Shown one piece after another: positions 29,225-41,009 of a stretch of 64,000 bases of DNA. Positions within the stretch are counted from its first letter, which is position 1. Each line of letters starts with the position of its first letter. The notes below the pieces were generated by a model. The model did not search any database and was not told the origin of the DNA. It worked only from the letters and a program-made list of their open reading frames with translations. The position numbers and the translations under genes are program-made. Origin of the DNA: Petrolisthes cinctipes. Taxonomy: Eukaryota; Arthropoda; Malacostraca; Decapoda; Porcellanidae. Location: positions 4,091,001 to 4,155,000 of the forward strand of contig JAWQEG010000166.1 in the NCBI GenBank assembly GCA_033782935.1, written 5' to 3'.

Positions 29225-29540
29225 AAAGGTCCGCCAATGAGTGGCAGTCAATGGGACAGAGTGTATCACACACTATGTGTATGAAACACAACTATAGCAC
29301 GCATCACAAGGATGATGAGTGGCCCAAAGACCTCTCTACCCACGTGAGACCCGAGTCAGCTTCAGCTATGGCTGCGTAAGCAGGAAGACCTCAGACAGCT
29401 GACTCAAACCCCCCACCCCCTGCTCACAGGGGTGGTAACCTCTGGCATCAGTGAAAGATTTTTATCGTGTCCCGAGCAAGGATCGAACGCTGGGCCGCAG
29501 GATTGCAGCCGCAGACTCTAGCACTGTGCTAGCCAGAAGC
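29225..29540 (-). mobile_element. tRNA-derived SINE (Ala-like head)
   Basis: On the minus strand the head reads TGGCTAGCACAGTGCTAGAG (A-box region) and, about 35 bp later, GTTCGATCC (B box near 29485). An anticodon-like loop with TGC lies between them. A non-tRNA body of about 230 bp follows. The tRNA type is tentative. Confidence 0.65.
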
Positions 29541-29632
29541 TGTGTGTGAATCTTGTGTTTGTGTGTGTGTGTGTGTATGTGTGTGTGTGTGTGTGAATCT
29601 TGTGTTTGTGTGTGTGTGTGTGTGTGTTTGTG
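29541..29632. repeat. (GT)n minisatellite
   Basis: Two copies of GTGTGAATCTTGTGTTTGTG with GT tracts. Confidence 0.9.
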
Positions 29633-29732
29633 TTAGCAAGTCACATGAATTAATTTCCAAATCAACATTGAAAATAATCACTATTTTGACTCTAAAGAAT
29701 GATTAATTTGCCAGGCATATTAATTCAATCGT

Positions 29733-29856
29733 GACACACACACACACACACACGTACTGTAGGCTATGTACTGTTACAGCCAATAGTCCTGAAACATCAT
29801 TCAATGAAACTGTCTCCAGAAATGATGAGAAACTCAATATAGATGTTAGTTTCTGT

Positions 29857-29900
<44 letters not shown>
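29733..29900. repeat. (CA)n tracts
   Basis: CA tracts at 29733-29753 and 29857-29899 flank about 100 bp of unrecognised sequence. Confidence 0.85.
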
Positions 29901-29902
<2 letters not shown>

Positions 29903-29984
29903 TTACAATATCTAAGGGTAAAATTATTAATAAATAATAAATAATTAATAAATAAAATCTGAGAAACTTATATATCCATACTTT

Positions 29985-29986
<2 letters not shown>

Positions 29987-30042
<56 letters not shown>

Positions 30043-30315
30043 GAGTGAGAGAGTGGATGTGAGTGAGCAAATATGTGAGAGATGGAATATATGAGTGAGA
30101 GAGTGGATGTGAATGAGCAAATATGTGAGTGTGAGAGTGAGTGAGTGTGTGAGGGAGTGAATGGATATGAAAGTGAACAAATGAGTGGGTGGGTGAGTGA
30201 GTGAGTATGTGAGGGAGTGAATGGATATAAAAGTGAACAAATGAGTGGGTGGGTGAGTGAGTGAGTGTGTGAGGGAGTGAATGGATATGAAAGTGAACAA
30301 ATGAGTGGGTGGGTG
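29987..30315. repeat. (GA)n plus 60-bp minisatellite
   Basis: A GA tract (29987-30040) is followed by degenerate GAGTGAG sequence and three near-identical tandem units of 60 bp (30130-30315), each with GAGGGAGTGAATGGATAT and AAGTGAACAAATGAGTGGG. Confidence 0.9.
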
Positions 30316-31376
30316 TCAGTAAGTGAATATGTATGAATGAGCGAGAGTGAGAATACATGAACGATCGATTGGGAAATATGAGAGAAGCAATGAGAGTGAG
30401 AAATATGAGTAGATTAGATGGGTAAACGAGAGAGTGAATGCATGAGTGAATGAATACGTGAGAGTGAATAAGTGAACAGTTGGGGTATCAGCTTCATTCA
30501 TTCATACATACACACACACACATACATTCTTCACACACACGCACACACACACAATTATACTATAGCCTACATCCTAAATGAAATACTATAATAATCCCCA
30601 GTATGTGTGTATCCTATCCTATCCTATCCTATTCTTCCAAACACACACACACACACACAACATTTACCAGCTCCCTCCTCCCCACATCCTTCAGCCGGCC
30701 CCCTTCCTCCCTCCATTTCCTTCCCACTTCACTTCCGCTCCTCTTCCTCTCTTCTCTTTCACCCTTCTCCGTCCACTTCCCTCCCTCCTTTTTTCTTTTC
30801 TCTTACCCCCATTTCATTCCTCCCGCCCCTTTCCTCTCTTTCCATCCTTCCCTCCCTCCTTTCCCCTTCCCAAATTCCCTCCTTCTCTTCTCCTCCTTCC
30901 CCTACTACTCCTCCATTTCCTTTTATCTCACCCCGTCCCTCCTACTCTCTACCTTTCCTATAAAATTTCCTTGTGGAGTATTTCTGCCAACCCCACAAGG
31001 TGATAACTTCTGACATTATTTCCTGTACGGTCCAGGCCAGAGGGAGTGGAGGGTGAGGAGAGAGCCTTCTACTTTGCTCTCTCTATCTACGACTATCACT
31101 GGTGATTAATGTATTCTCTACCAGCAATATCCTCAAATCAGGTCAGCTCGTGTGGACCGTAATATTCAGTTGCTCCAGAATTATCAACACAAAACTTCTC
31201 ACTTAAGCCCACTAAGAAGGAAAGAATGAAATGAATGAAGAGGCACCAACCATCTCAAACAGACATATAGCCAACCAGATTTTCTCAATGATGAATAAAA
31301 ATAACAATTATAAATTATAATAATAATAAAAACGAATAGAAACAATAAAAATAATAACACTAACAATAACAATAAT

Positions 31377-31377
<1 letters not shown>
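30316..31377. other. no gene recognised; simple repeats
   Basis: Contains CA tracts (30505-30550, 30643-30660), a (TATCC)n run at about 30608-30633 and a pyrimidine-rich stretch (30670-30960). No coding signature. Confidence 0.55.
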
Positions 31378-31429
<52 letters not shown>

Positions 31430-31434
31430 ATAGT
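31378..31434. repeat. (GTA)n microsatellite
   Basis: About 17 GTA units. Confidence 0.95.
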
Positions 31435-31619
31435 AGAATAGTAAAGATAAGGAAATAACTGGAAGAATTCAAGCTGGATGGAGAAGGTGGAGAAGGAGTG
31501 GTATCAGGAGTATTGTGTTGTAGAAAAATGCCAGTGACACTTACCTTAATTACGGGGAAGCTGTACAAAACTTACCTTAATTACGGGGCGGAAGATGGAA
31601 GTAGCTGAAAGGTGGTTAG

Positions 31620-32065
31620 TAGTGGTTTGTAAGCACGCCAACTAAATAATGTTAGCCGTTTAAATGACTTATGGGTGAATTATTTAATGAATTTGGTTTG
31701 TAAGCACGCAAACAAAAGAATGTTATAGCCGTGTAAATGAATTATGGGTGAATTATTTAATGAATTTGGTGAGTAAACTATGCAGTGATCATCATTATCT
31801 AACTGTTGGATAGATTTTGTGAATGTGGATACTCAGCTTTTGGAAAATAATGAAGCCTTACAAGTGTGGTTGGTTGGGAAGCTAACAAACCAATAGCACT
31901 GTGGAATCAACCCTAAAAATTAGTATGGTTGATTGTCAAGTTTTGTGTTGGTAAATCTGGAGCAACTGAATCCTCCAAACTATTCCAAACAACAGAACAC
32001 CATTATTTTTGCTCATCTGGTCCTGTTTCCTGGCATACTTTGGAGGAATCAAGGTACTCCAATGT
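31620..32065 (+). repeat. 71-bp repeat element, single-unit copy
   Basis: The 5' domain is partly duplicated (two copies of TTATGGGTGAATTATTTAAT about 85 bp apart). One 71-bp unit follows (31845-31917), then the 3' domain with GGAGCAACTGAATCCTCCAA and CTTTGGAGGAATCAAGGTA. The same architecture at 58270-60655 has about 25 units. No protein is encoded. Confidence 0.8.
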
Positions 32066-32122
32066 AACAAAAAAGAAGTACCCCATTAATAAACACAGGC
32101 TGGAGGTAGGATATCTTTTTGT

Positions 32123-32125
32123 AGC

Positions 32126-32165
<40 letters not shown>

Positions 32166-32316
32166 TCATTATTATTAGTATAAATAATGATAAATAATAA
32201 TGATTATGTAATTAATAATAATAATAATAATAATGATAATAATGATAATAATAATGATGATGATAATAATTATAATCATGATAATAATAATAATTATGAT
32301 AATAATAATAATGTTG

Positions 32317-32347
<31 letters not shown>

Positions 32348-32403
32348 TTAAGATGATAATAATAGTGATGATAATAATAATAATAATAATAATAATAATA
32401 GTA
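32123..32403. repeat. (GTA)n then degenerate (AAT)n
   Basis: GTA tract at 32123-32165 and AAT/GAT trinucleotide repeats at 32217-32403. Confidence 0.9.
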
Positions 32404-32760
32404 GTAGGCCTAATTAAGAAGAAGGAAAAAAAATAAAAGAATGATATTCAAAATTATGTTCAATTAATAATGAGTAAATCTATTTCCTTTCTTCCTTCGT
32501 TTCCTTTCCTCCTTATCTCTCCTCATTCCTTCCTTCCTTCATACTTTTTCCTCCTCCTATTTTCTCTCCTCTCCTCCTCCTCCTCCTCATAATATTCTTG
32601 CTCTCATCCTCCTCCTTCTCTCTTATTCCTCCTCTTCCTTCTTTCCTTCTATCACAGGCTTGGTGTCTATATAATATTTGTACATATATAACATTATATT
32701 CCCTTTATTTTACATGTAAAGGTGTTCAGATACTCTATAGACATTTTGTACTGTATTTAC
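32404..32760. other. no gene recognised
   Basis: Pyrimidine-rich, degenerate TCCTCC sequence; nothing identifiable. Confidence 0.5.
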
Positions 32761-32800
32761 CTCTCTCTCTCTCTCTCTCTTTCTCCAAGCCTATCTAGAA

Positions 32801-32871
<71 letters not shown>

Positions 32872-33269
32872 AAGATCGGATGTCTTTCCCCCCCTCCCCT
32901 TTTCCCTTTTAACACACGGCATTAAATATTTTCTCCTCCTTTCCCCACCCCTCCTTTCTCTAAAAAAATAATTCACCCTCTCAGCCATTTTCTCTGCTCC
33001 CCATTTTTCTTCCTCTTCTCTCCTTTTTTTTCCCTTTCCCTCTCCAACCGTAAAATACTTCACCTCAAAAGCATTATTATTATCTATCCATTCCTTCTTT
33101 ATTCCCTCCCTCCCACTCCCTCTTTTTACCTTTTCTCATCTTTTTCTAAAAATATTTTATTCTCATAATGTATCCACTCACTCCTTCCTACTTTTTTCCC
33201 CTCCCCTCCCTCCTTTTTTCTTAATTCTTTTACCCACTTTGTTCTATGTAATATTTCATCCCCATAATT

Positions 33270-33347
<78 letters not shown>
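32761..33347. repeat. (CT)n tracts with pyrimidine-rich spacer
   Basis: Main CT tracts at 32761-32781, 32806-32869 and 33279-33347; the sequence between is pyrimidine-rich. Confidence 0.9.
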
Positions 33348-33348
<1 letters not shown>

Positions 33349-33418
33349 ATTCGTTTTCTTCCTCTTTTTTTTCCCTTCACCTTTTCCATCTTGAGCTCTC
33401 CTCTTCTCTCTTTCTGTC

Positions 33419-33640
33419 ACACACACACACATACACACACACACATACACATTGTTCTCCCCTCCTTGGTGTGTGTGTGTGTGTGTGTGTGAGTGTTAGA
33501 TATAGGGCGTGAGTGCTGTGTGTGTTAGATAGGGCGTGAGTGCTGTGTGTGTGTGTGTGTGTGTTAGATAGGGCGTGAGTGCTTTGTGTGTGTGTGTGTG
33601 TGAATGTGTGTGTGTGTGTTAGATAGGGCGTGAGTGCTTT

Positions 33641-33674
<34 letters not shown>
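33419..33674. repeat. CA/GT tracts, GTTAGATAGGGCGTGAGTGC minisatellite, (AAT)n
   Basis: Four units of GTTAGATAGGGCGTGAGTGC plus GT tract (33495-33640) are followed by (AAT)n at 33643-33674. Confidence 0.9.
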
Positions 33675-33676
<2 letters not shown>

Positions 33677-33855
33677 GGTTTAGTTGAAAACTAACATTGT
33701 AAAATAGTGATGCAAATAGGTGATACTTTGGAGATACATATAAATGAACAGACATACACAGATACATTCTCGCACATACACACATAATATTCATTCACGC
33801 AAACCAACACATAGACGTACACAATTACAATCACGCATGTTCACTCACACATATA

Positions 33856-34094
33856 CAGTCGCGGTCAATAATAATCATTCACATATGGGTATCTCAAACA
33901 ATTTACTGTCTAATGTTTTCACGTTCACATAATTATGATGTTATTGTTTTATGTAGTGAGTAGCTGCTTGTAGTAAATTAAAAGATGGTAGTTAACCTAT
34001 TTATTGGAAAGTTTATCATCTAAGGAACAGAGGGAAGCTGTCGAACTCTTACGTGAGTTATCCCTCTATGGATGATTATATATGACCGCGACTA
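33856..34094. mobile_element. mariner-type MITE family 1, copy b (239 bp)
   Basis: The ends CAGTCGCGGTCAATAATAAT and TATATGACCGCGACTA are flanked by TA. The interior matches copy a (15928-16162) in reverse orientation. The last base is changed from the expected G. Confidence 0.8.
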
Positions 34095-34199
34095 TACATA
34101 TATTATAGTACATATATTTACATGTGTCTTTGGTTTATTAGAGAGCCTATGGTGGGAATGGAACTATTTATGTATCTGTCTGTCCTAGCTGTGATGGGT

Positions 34200-34575
34200 T
34201 TAAGGGGGTGCGGGAGTAGGGGACAGGCTTTGGGGTGGGTGGGAATAGGGGGACAGGCTTTGGGGTGGGTGGGAATAGGGGGACAGGCTTGGGGTGGGTA
34301 GAAAGCCTGTCACCTATTCCCGCACCCCCCTAACCCTAACCCCCCCCAAGCATGTCCCCCTACTCCCGCACCCCCCAGGCCTGTCCCCTACTCCCGCACT
34401 CCCAACCCCCCCCCCCAAGCCTGTCCCCTTATTCCCGCACCCCCCAAGCCTGTCCCCTACTCCCGCACCCCCAACCCTCCCCCCAAGCCTGTCCCCCTAT
34501 TCCCGCACCCCCCAAGCCTGTCCCCTACTCCCGCACCCTCCCCCCCAAGCCTGTCCCCCTATTCCCGCACCCCCT
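34200..34575. repeat. inverted G-rich/C-rich minisatellite
   Basis: G-rich units (GGGGACAGGCTTTGGGGTGG) at 34200-34303 are followed by the complementary C-rich units (CAAGCCTGTCCCCTACTCCC) at 34306-34575, so the two halves can pair. The proline-rich open frames are artefacts. Confidence 0.9.
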
Positions 34576-34717
34576 TAATTAAGTAGGTTGTAGTGACGGA
34601 CGTGGTGGAGAGAGAGAGAGAACTGTGTGATAATATGGATATAATCCCATATAATTACCCTTGACAACTGCAGGCGCCATCATTAATTGCAGTATAATTA
34701 TATAGATATGGTGGCAA

Positions 34718-34969
34718 CACACACACACACAATAACACACACATATACACACACACACACATCAGCATTATCAACACACACACACACACACACACAAAAT
34801 AACACACACAAACACACACACACACACAATAACACTCACGTACACACACACACACACACGCACATACACACACACACACGCACATACACACATCAGCATT
34901 ATCAACACACACACACACACACTCGTACACACACGCACAATAACACACACGTACACACATGCACACACT
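34718..34969. repeat. CA-rich minisatellite with CATCAGCATTATCAACA, block 1
   Basis: (CA)n punctuated by CATCAGCATTATCAACACAC and AATAACACACACGTACACAC. The same motifs recur, whole or in part, at 35261-35395, 39819-39957 and 57898-58235. Confidence 0.9.
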
Positions 34970-35260
34970 GCACGGTGGTGTAGTGGTTAGCGCGCTCGGT
35001 TCACATCCGAGAGGTCCTGGGTTCGAATCCCCGGTCGGGTGGAGATAATATGGGATTCTTTCCTTAAATGTGTAACCCCTGTTCACCTAGCAGAGAATAG
35101 GTACGGGATGTAAGTCGAAGAGTTGTGACCTCGCTATTCCGGTGTGTGGAAAAAGGTTTCAGCCTTACCCAAAGATCGGTCACTACGAGCTCTGAGCTCA
35201 TTCCGGGAGGGTAACAGTTGGTGAGCACGTGTCCAGGACGTGATCAAGACCAGGTGAAAC
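34970..35260 (+). mobile_element. tRNA-Val-derived SINE
   Basis: The head (34970-35041) folds like a tRNA: A box TGGTGTAGTGG (34976-34986), an anticodon arm CTCGG-TTCACAT-CCGAG with CAC (Val), and a B box GGTTCGAATCC (35020-35030). It lacks a matched acceptor stem and is followed by a body with GTTCACCTAGCAGAGAATAG, so it is a SINE and not a functional tRNA gene. The body motif also occurs in the SINE at 61612-61797. Confidence 0.85.
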
Positions 35261-35395
35261 AAACACACACACACACATGCACACACACACACAATAACAC
35301 ACACACACACATGCACACACACACACACAATAACACACATACACACACAATAACACACACACACATGCACACACAAACATACACACACACACAGA
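35261..35395. repeat. CA-rich minisatellite, block 2
   Basis: (CA)n with AATAACAC and ATGCACAC interruptions between the SINE and the next LINE. Confidence 0.9.
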
Positions 35396-35451
35396 CCACC
35401 ATGGTGAACGGACGTGCCTAGAAAGTGCTCCTGACCTTAACCATTTCCAAC

Positions 35452-36514
35452 ATGGACATTGAAGCTATCAAGGTGCTTCTTGAGGCCCAAGACAGAGCTT
35501 TCAAAAGTGCAATGGATATCGTTATAGAACAACTAACAGCACGAATACAAGCAGCGGAAAAAAGAACAGAAGACGTGGTGAAAAGTCTCGAATTCACTCA
35601 AGCTGAAATGAGTGACCTTCTAAATGAGGTAAAGGTGCTTCGTCAGTCTGATAGTGATAACCGAGGAACAATTAATGTATTAAAGTTACAAATTGAAGAA
35701 CTGACGAGAAGATCAAATTATCAGGAAGACTACAACAGACGAAGTAATCTTCGATTCACTGGAATACAAGAACACCATGGTGAGACTTGGGAGGAAACGG
35801 CAGTAACCGTCACTAAGTTGATAGAAGAAAAGCTTCAGTTACCGGCAGTAAAACTTGAGCGAGCCCACCGAACTGGTCCAGTCATTCCCACACGACAGCG
35901 TGTAATCGTGGCCAGGTTCGAGAGATTTGGTGAACGTGAGGCTGTTTTAAGAAACTCAAGGAAGCAAAAAAGGTACTGGAATATATATTAATGAAGATTT
36001 GTGTGCGGCTTCGCAGGAGATGAGGAAAAGCCAATTTCCCCTATTGAAGAAGGCCAGGGAGGAGGGGAAGATTGCCTTCTTCAAACATACAATGTTAATC
36101 ATCAAAGAAAAAACAAGACATGTTTCAAGCAGTGGTGGTGGTGACGTCAACAGGGGGCAACGCTCGGCAGTTGGTGGTGTGACAGTGGATGGTACTAGTG
36201 CTGGTGTCGACGGAGGTGTGACTGCCCCCTCTGGTGCTGGTGGTCCTGCTGCTTCTCCTGCTGGTGCTGGTGGTCCTGCTGCCTCTCCTGCTGGTGCTGG
36301 TGGTCCTGCTGCCTCTCCTGCTAGTGCTGGTGGTCCTGCTGCTTCTCCTGCTGGTGTAGAAGCTGCAGTTCGTACTTCTGCTGGGACTGGTAAGGGGTAT
36401 GCCGTGGCTGTATCCGGTGGAAGGCCCGAGGGCGGACCCTTTGTTGACCCAACCCCGGGTGAAGCCTCCTTGCAACGAAGCCAGCGAAGCCAGAGAAGCC
36501 AGCACAAAAAGTAA
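35452..36514 (+). pseudogene. LINE ORF1, coiled coil plus RNA-binding-like domain, frameshifted
   Basis: From the ATG at 35452 the protein has a coiled-coil N-terminal half (heptad-like, residues about 1-95) ending in RRSNYQEDYNRRSNLRFTGI. A domain with LPAVKLERAHRTG follows, resembling the RNA-binding part of LINE ORF1 proteins. A run of six A at 35966-35971 shifts the frame; the sense frame continues in the other phase (GTGIYINEDLCAASQEM). The C-terminal part carries four tandem copies of a 30-bp unit encoding GAGGPAASPA (about 36232-36355) and a basic end (QRSQRSQRSQHKK). ORF1 would package element RNA. Starting at an earlier non-ATG codon is not supported. Confidence 0.75.
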
Positions 36515-36554
36515 ATATGTATCGTCCCAATAAGGTATTGTTTACACCAACATA

Positions 36555-37994
36555 ATGTCTGTATTGGTTAATGATGAATCTCTGTGTCACGAATTACCTT
36601 TCAGCACAATATGTGATGATTTATTGCAGTCAGCTCTTAACTATGAATCTAATTTTGAAAATTTAGAATTCAATCCCTTTCTTATAGATGATGGAAAATA
36701 TAACAACAACATAGAGGTGAATGAATTCTTTGTGCACAATAGGTTTAATGTTGTTCCAAAATCAAGATATTATTTTTTAGATAACCCTCCTCTACTAAAC
36801 AACAGAGCCTTAACCATTTTAAGTTTGAACATACGATCCATTCCAAAAAATCTTCAGTTTGTAAAGGATACAATTATGCATAATAGCTCAATCAAATTTG
36901 ATATTCTAGGGTTCACAGAAATTAGGTTAGACTCTCATCTGTGTTCTTTGTACGAAATACCAGGGTATCATATGTTTACAAGATCCAGAAATGTTCATGG
37001 TGGTGGAGTGGCTTTATATATTTCAACAGATTATAACACATCTACACAAAGCCAGGTAACAATATCTGTATCATTTATCGAAACCTTAGGTATTGAGACT
37101 ACAATTGTAAATAAGAAATATTTATTTATGTGTATTTATAGACCTCCAAATGGTCATTTTAATAATTTTCTGAATGAAATGGCTGATATTCTCTCATTGG
37201 TCATGGATAAAAAATATCATAGTATTTATATTTTTGGAGATTTTAATATAGACCTATTGAAAAGTAATGAAAAAAATGTTTTTGAATTTCTTAATCTGAT
37301 GTTCTCTTTTTCACTGTATCCTTTAATAAACAGACCAACTAGAGTAACGAGCACTTCAGCCACACTTATAGACAACATTTGGACCTCACAACCTGAAGAG
37401 AATATCAGTAGTTATATCATTCGGACTGATATTTCGGATCACTTTCCAATTATTTCCCAATGTAAATTTGAATATCCCACTTACAAACTACAACATATTA
37501 ACAAGAGATTAATCACAGAAGCAGCTTTAGAAGATTTTAGTAATAAACTATCAGCAGTTGAGTGGAATGATGTGCTGAACTCCTCGTGTCCTGATGAAGC
37601 CTACAATTTGTTTCACACTGAATTTGACAACTTATTTCAAGTACATTTCCCAATCAAAAATATTCGTCTTAAGAAAAAATTTGAAATTAGTCCACACATT
37701 ACTCCAGCTCTTAAAAACAGTATTAAAGAAAAAAACAGATTAGAAAGACTTGCTAAGAAATGGCCATTGACCTTTGGTAAATTAAACAAACACTATAGAA
37801 AAAAATTAACATCAACCTTACGCTTAGCAAAGTACATGCATTTTAAAAACCAACTGACGGTAAATCAAGGTAATCCAAAAATACAATGGAACACAATAAA
37901 TACTCTTTTAGGTAGATCGCGTAACTTAAATGCAGACATTGAATTACATCCACCTTGTATGGATCCAGCCACTACATTTAACGAACATTTTTAA
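36555..37994 (+). pseudogene. LINE ORF2, endonuclease part
   Basis: The frame starts at ATG 36555, about 40 bp after ORF1. Endonuclease landmarks: LTILSLNIRSIPKN, ILGFTEIRLDSHL, GGGVALYIS, FMCIYRPPNGH, SIYIFGDFNIDLL (catalytic GDFN), NRPTRVTSTSATLIDNIW and TDISDHFPII (catalytic DH). The domain looks intact. The frame is closed by TAA at 37992-37994 (after FNEHF) inside the linker to the RT, but protein similarity continues in the same frame beyond it, so this is a nonsense change. Confidence 0.85.
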
Positions 37995-39598
37995 AGAAAC
38001 ATATTTACAATAACAAATGAAGAAACTGATTTTTCAAAATATCTTTTTAACTCCCCAGATTTCTCGATGTATTTGGCACCTACTAACACAAGTGAGGTAG
38101 AGAAAATCATAACTGCGATGAAATCAGATTCCTCTGGATATGATGACATTTCTCCAAAAATACTAAAACGCACTTCATCTCTCATATCTGCTCCCTTAAC
38201 CCATATAATAAATCTTACATTAAAAACCGGTAAATTTCCTAATAAATTAAAACTAGCAAAAGTAATTCCTTTATTTAAATCAGGAGACAGAAGTGATATT
38301 AATAACTACCGACCTATTTCTGTACTTCCAGCCTTCAGTAAATTTTTTGAAAAAATAATCTATATTAGACTAATAAATTACCTAGAAACTAACAATCTTT
38401 TAACAGAACACCAACATGGCTTCAGAGCTCATCATTCCACTGAATCTGCAATACTTCAGTTCGTTAACAATGTATACACAAGTTTAGAAGAAAAAATGTA
38501 TGTTATTGGTGTATTTTTGGACCTATTAAAAGCTTTTGACATGTTGGATCATAAAGTTTTATTGTATAAATTAGAACATTTAGGAATTAGAGGATTACCA
38601 CTAAAGTTATTTCAGAGCTATCTTGATTGTAGAAAACAGGCAGTATATTGTAATCAAATTATTCTCCACTTAAGTCCATATATAAAGGAGTACCACAGGG
38701 TTCTATATTAGGTCCTATATTCTTCCTGATTTATATAAATGATATAGTTAATACCAGTACAAAATTAAAGTTTGTTATGTATGCTGATGATACAACTCTG
38801 TTGCTAAAGGATAAAAATATAGACTCACTGCACACGCACATAATATCTGAACTAAATAACGTAAAACTATGGTTAAAATCTAATAAGTTAAAACTTAATA
38901 TCTTGAAAACTAATTTTATCCTTTTTCAAAATAGATCTGTAAATAATATTATAAATCCAGTATTATTGGATGGTGAAATTATAAAACAAGTTAATTTTAC
39001 AAAATTTCTTGGAGTCTTTATTGATGAGAATTTAAACTGGAAACATCACATTGACCAAACATGTTTAAAAATCTCTAAGATGACTGGAATACTATACAGA
39101 ATTCGTAATAATCTAACAATAGAAGCTATGATCAGCATATACTATACTTTGTGGTATCCACATCTTATATACTGTGTTTCTGAATGGGCATGTACTTGGC
39201 CATCCTTTTTAAATAGAATAGTAGTATCTCAAAACAAATTTTTACGATGCATATATTTTCTTAAAAAATTTGATTCCACAGCCCATATATTCTCTGAAGC
39301 TAAATTGATGAAGTTTTCTGTCATTCATAAATATTTCACATTATTGTTAACATTTAAAACTAGAGCACATAATAATTCAATATTTAAGTTAGTTGAGAAT
39401 TTAAGAAAACACCAGAAGTAATCACATTAATTTAATTTGTCCAGTATTTAGAACAACATTATACAAAAACAGTGTTATCAGTTTTGGCCCTAAACTTTTC
39501 AACAGTCTCCCTCAAGATAAAAAAGTTCTTGTAAACACAACTAATGTCCATCAATTTAAGAAGGAAATGAAATTGTATTTTCTGTCTCAACAACAATA
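37995..39598 (+). pseudogene. LINE ORF2, reverse transcriptase part, two frameshifts
   Basis: RT motifs in order: SSGYDDISPKILKR, INNYRPISVLPAFSKFFEKI, LTEHQHGFRAHHSTESAILQ, FLDLLKAFDMLDHKVLLYKL, then after a frameshift near 38680 GVPQGSILGPIFFLIYIND, the catalytic YADD in MYADDTTLLLKD, and LGVFIDENLNWKHHIDQ. A second shift near 39421 leads to the tail (SFGPKLFNSLPQDKK) that ends at about 39598. All catalytic motifs survive; the breaks make the copy inactive. The 3' non-coding part is about 200 bp. Confidence 0.8.
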
Positions 39599-39818
39599 AC
39601 TAAATGCTACCTTAATCAATTATCCATAACTATATACTGAACAGTATTATTAAGTCACTAGTTTGTTCCCACAATATTTAACCATGTTACAGTTAGAACG
39701 ACCGTCAAGGAGCGGCAGCTCGACGGACTGTAGCTAATGTAAATTAGAACTTTATATGTATTATGTTTATTGTGATTATACTGTATATTAGCAATAAAAT
39801 TTACTTACTTACTTACTT

Positions 39819-39957
39819 ACACACATCAGCATTATCAACACACACACACACACACACGTACACACACACAATAACACACACGTACACACATGCACACACA
39901 CACACATACACACACACAAACACACAATGACACACATACACACATCAGAATTATCAA
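39819..39957. repeat. CA-rich minisatellite, block 3
   Basis: Contains CATCAGCATTATCAACACAC and a variant CATCAGAATTATCAA, between two LINE 3' ends that face each other. Confidence 0.9.
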
Positions 39958-40365
39958 CTTACTTACTTGTTACTTGTTGTTGAAATTCTAGGGACGTTCT
40001 GTCTCAATGCGACGCTCCACACCCCACCCAATAGTTTCATCAACACTGGTTATCTTCTTTGATCACATTATTAACCAAGTCATAGCAGTCCGCAAAAAGA
40101 TAAGTTTTCAATCTCCTCTTGAAGATAGACATAGTTTCAGCAGTTTTCACACTCGCCGGAAGTCTGTTATACAGCCTAGGGGCACTTCTATTGAAGGCCC
40201 TGCGGCCGGCTTCTCTAGAATACCTACTATCCGTTTCAGCGCCGGACAGACGGTGTTTTTCGTAAATATCTCTTAAACGAATCGTTGTATCAATATAATA
40301 TTTCAACACACTATCTTTAACACCCGGGCGTAATTTATGGCTGACATACCATATTTCTATATGTG
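39958..40365 (-). pseudogene. LINE 3'-end fragment (CR1/L2-like)
   Basis: On the minus strand: WYVSHKLRPGVKDSVLKYYI, then DIYEKHRLSGAE, SREAGRRAFNRSAPRLYNRL and MSIFKRRLKTYLFADCYD, the standard C-terminal tail of CR1/L2-type LINEs. The 3' end has degenerate AAGTAAGT tandem units (plus strand 39959-39980). It is the likely 3' end of the element whose main body is at 41853-45289, or of a close relative. Confidence 0.75.
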
Positions 40366-40914
40366 TTATGCGAGGAGTTTACTCGTGAAAAATAGCACAA
40401 AGCCAGCCAGTCATATTGACGCATTCGAAGGAAAGTGTGGCCCCCCCAACACCCTCCCAAACCATTCCTAACCACAACTATATCCCCCCCTTCTCACCCC
40501 TCCCTCCTCCTCTTCTCCCCCTAGCTCATCGCCTCCCTCATCACTCGTGGCCCTCCCTATTTCTTCCATCACTGTAGTATATATTAAAATGTTATGTAGA
40601 TGTATATGTATAGATATGATTATTAACTAAGAGTATGGTGCAGTACAATTCTATAGAGGCAAGACGTATTTCACTTTGATAATTACTGTACAACAGCATG
40701 TTTACATACATGTAGTATGTAGAAGGTCCATGTTTGCAGTCCTTATGGTCAACCATGCAAGTGAACACGATGTACTGGCATTACCTGTGGTCTGGACCTT
40801 CTAGGAAAAGTTATTAGATACTGTGTACCTATTCATTAAAAATGTCAACTTGGTCTAGTTATTATAATGTTATTTTGTTGACTTGTCCCTTTTATATTTA
40901 TATTATCACCAAAT

Positions 40915-41009
<95 letters not shown>

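Larger units (their letters stand above)
35396..39818 (+). mobile_element. near full-length two-ORF LINE (CR1/L2/Daphne-like)
   Basis: The element has ORF1, ORF2 (endonuclease plus RT) and a 3' end of tandem TTAC units (about 39803-39819). It lies between two CA-minisatellite blocks. A 3' end of short tandem repeats without poly(A) is typical of CR1/L2-type LINEs. Both ORFs are broken. Confidence 0.8.

Noticed and set aside
34294..34582. Proline-rich open frames
   Set aside because: They arise from the C-rich minisatellite; no start context or conserved domain.
34970..35041. Functional tRNA-Val gene
   Set aside because: The A and B boxes and anticodon arm are good, but the acceptor stem does not pair and a SINE body follows; a related body occurs elsewhere.
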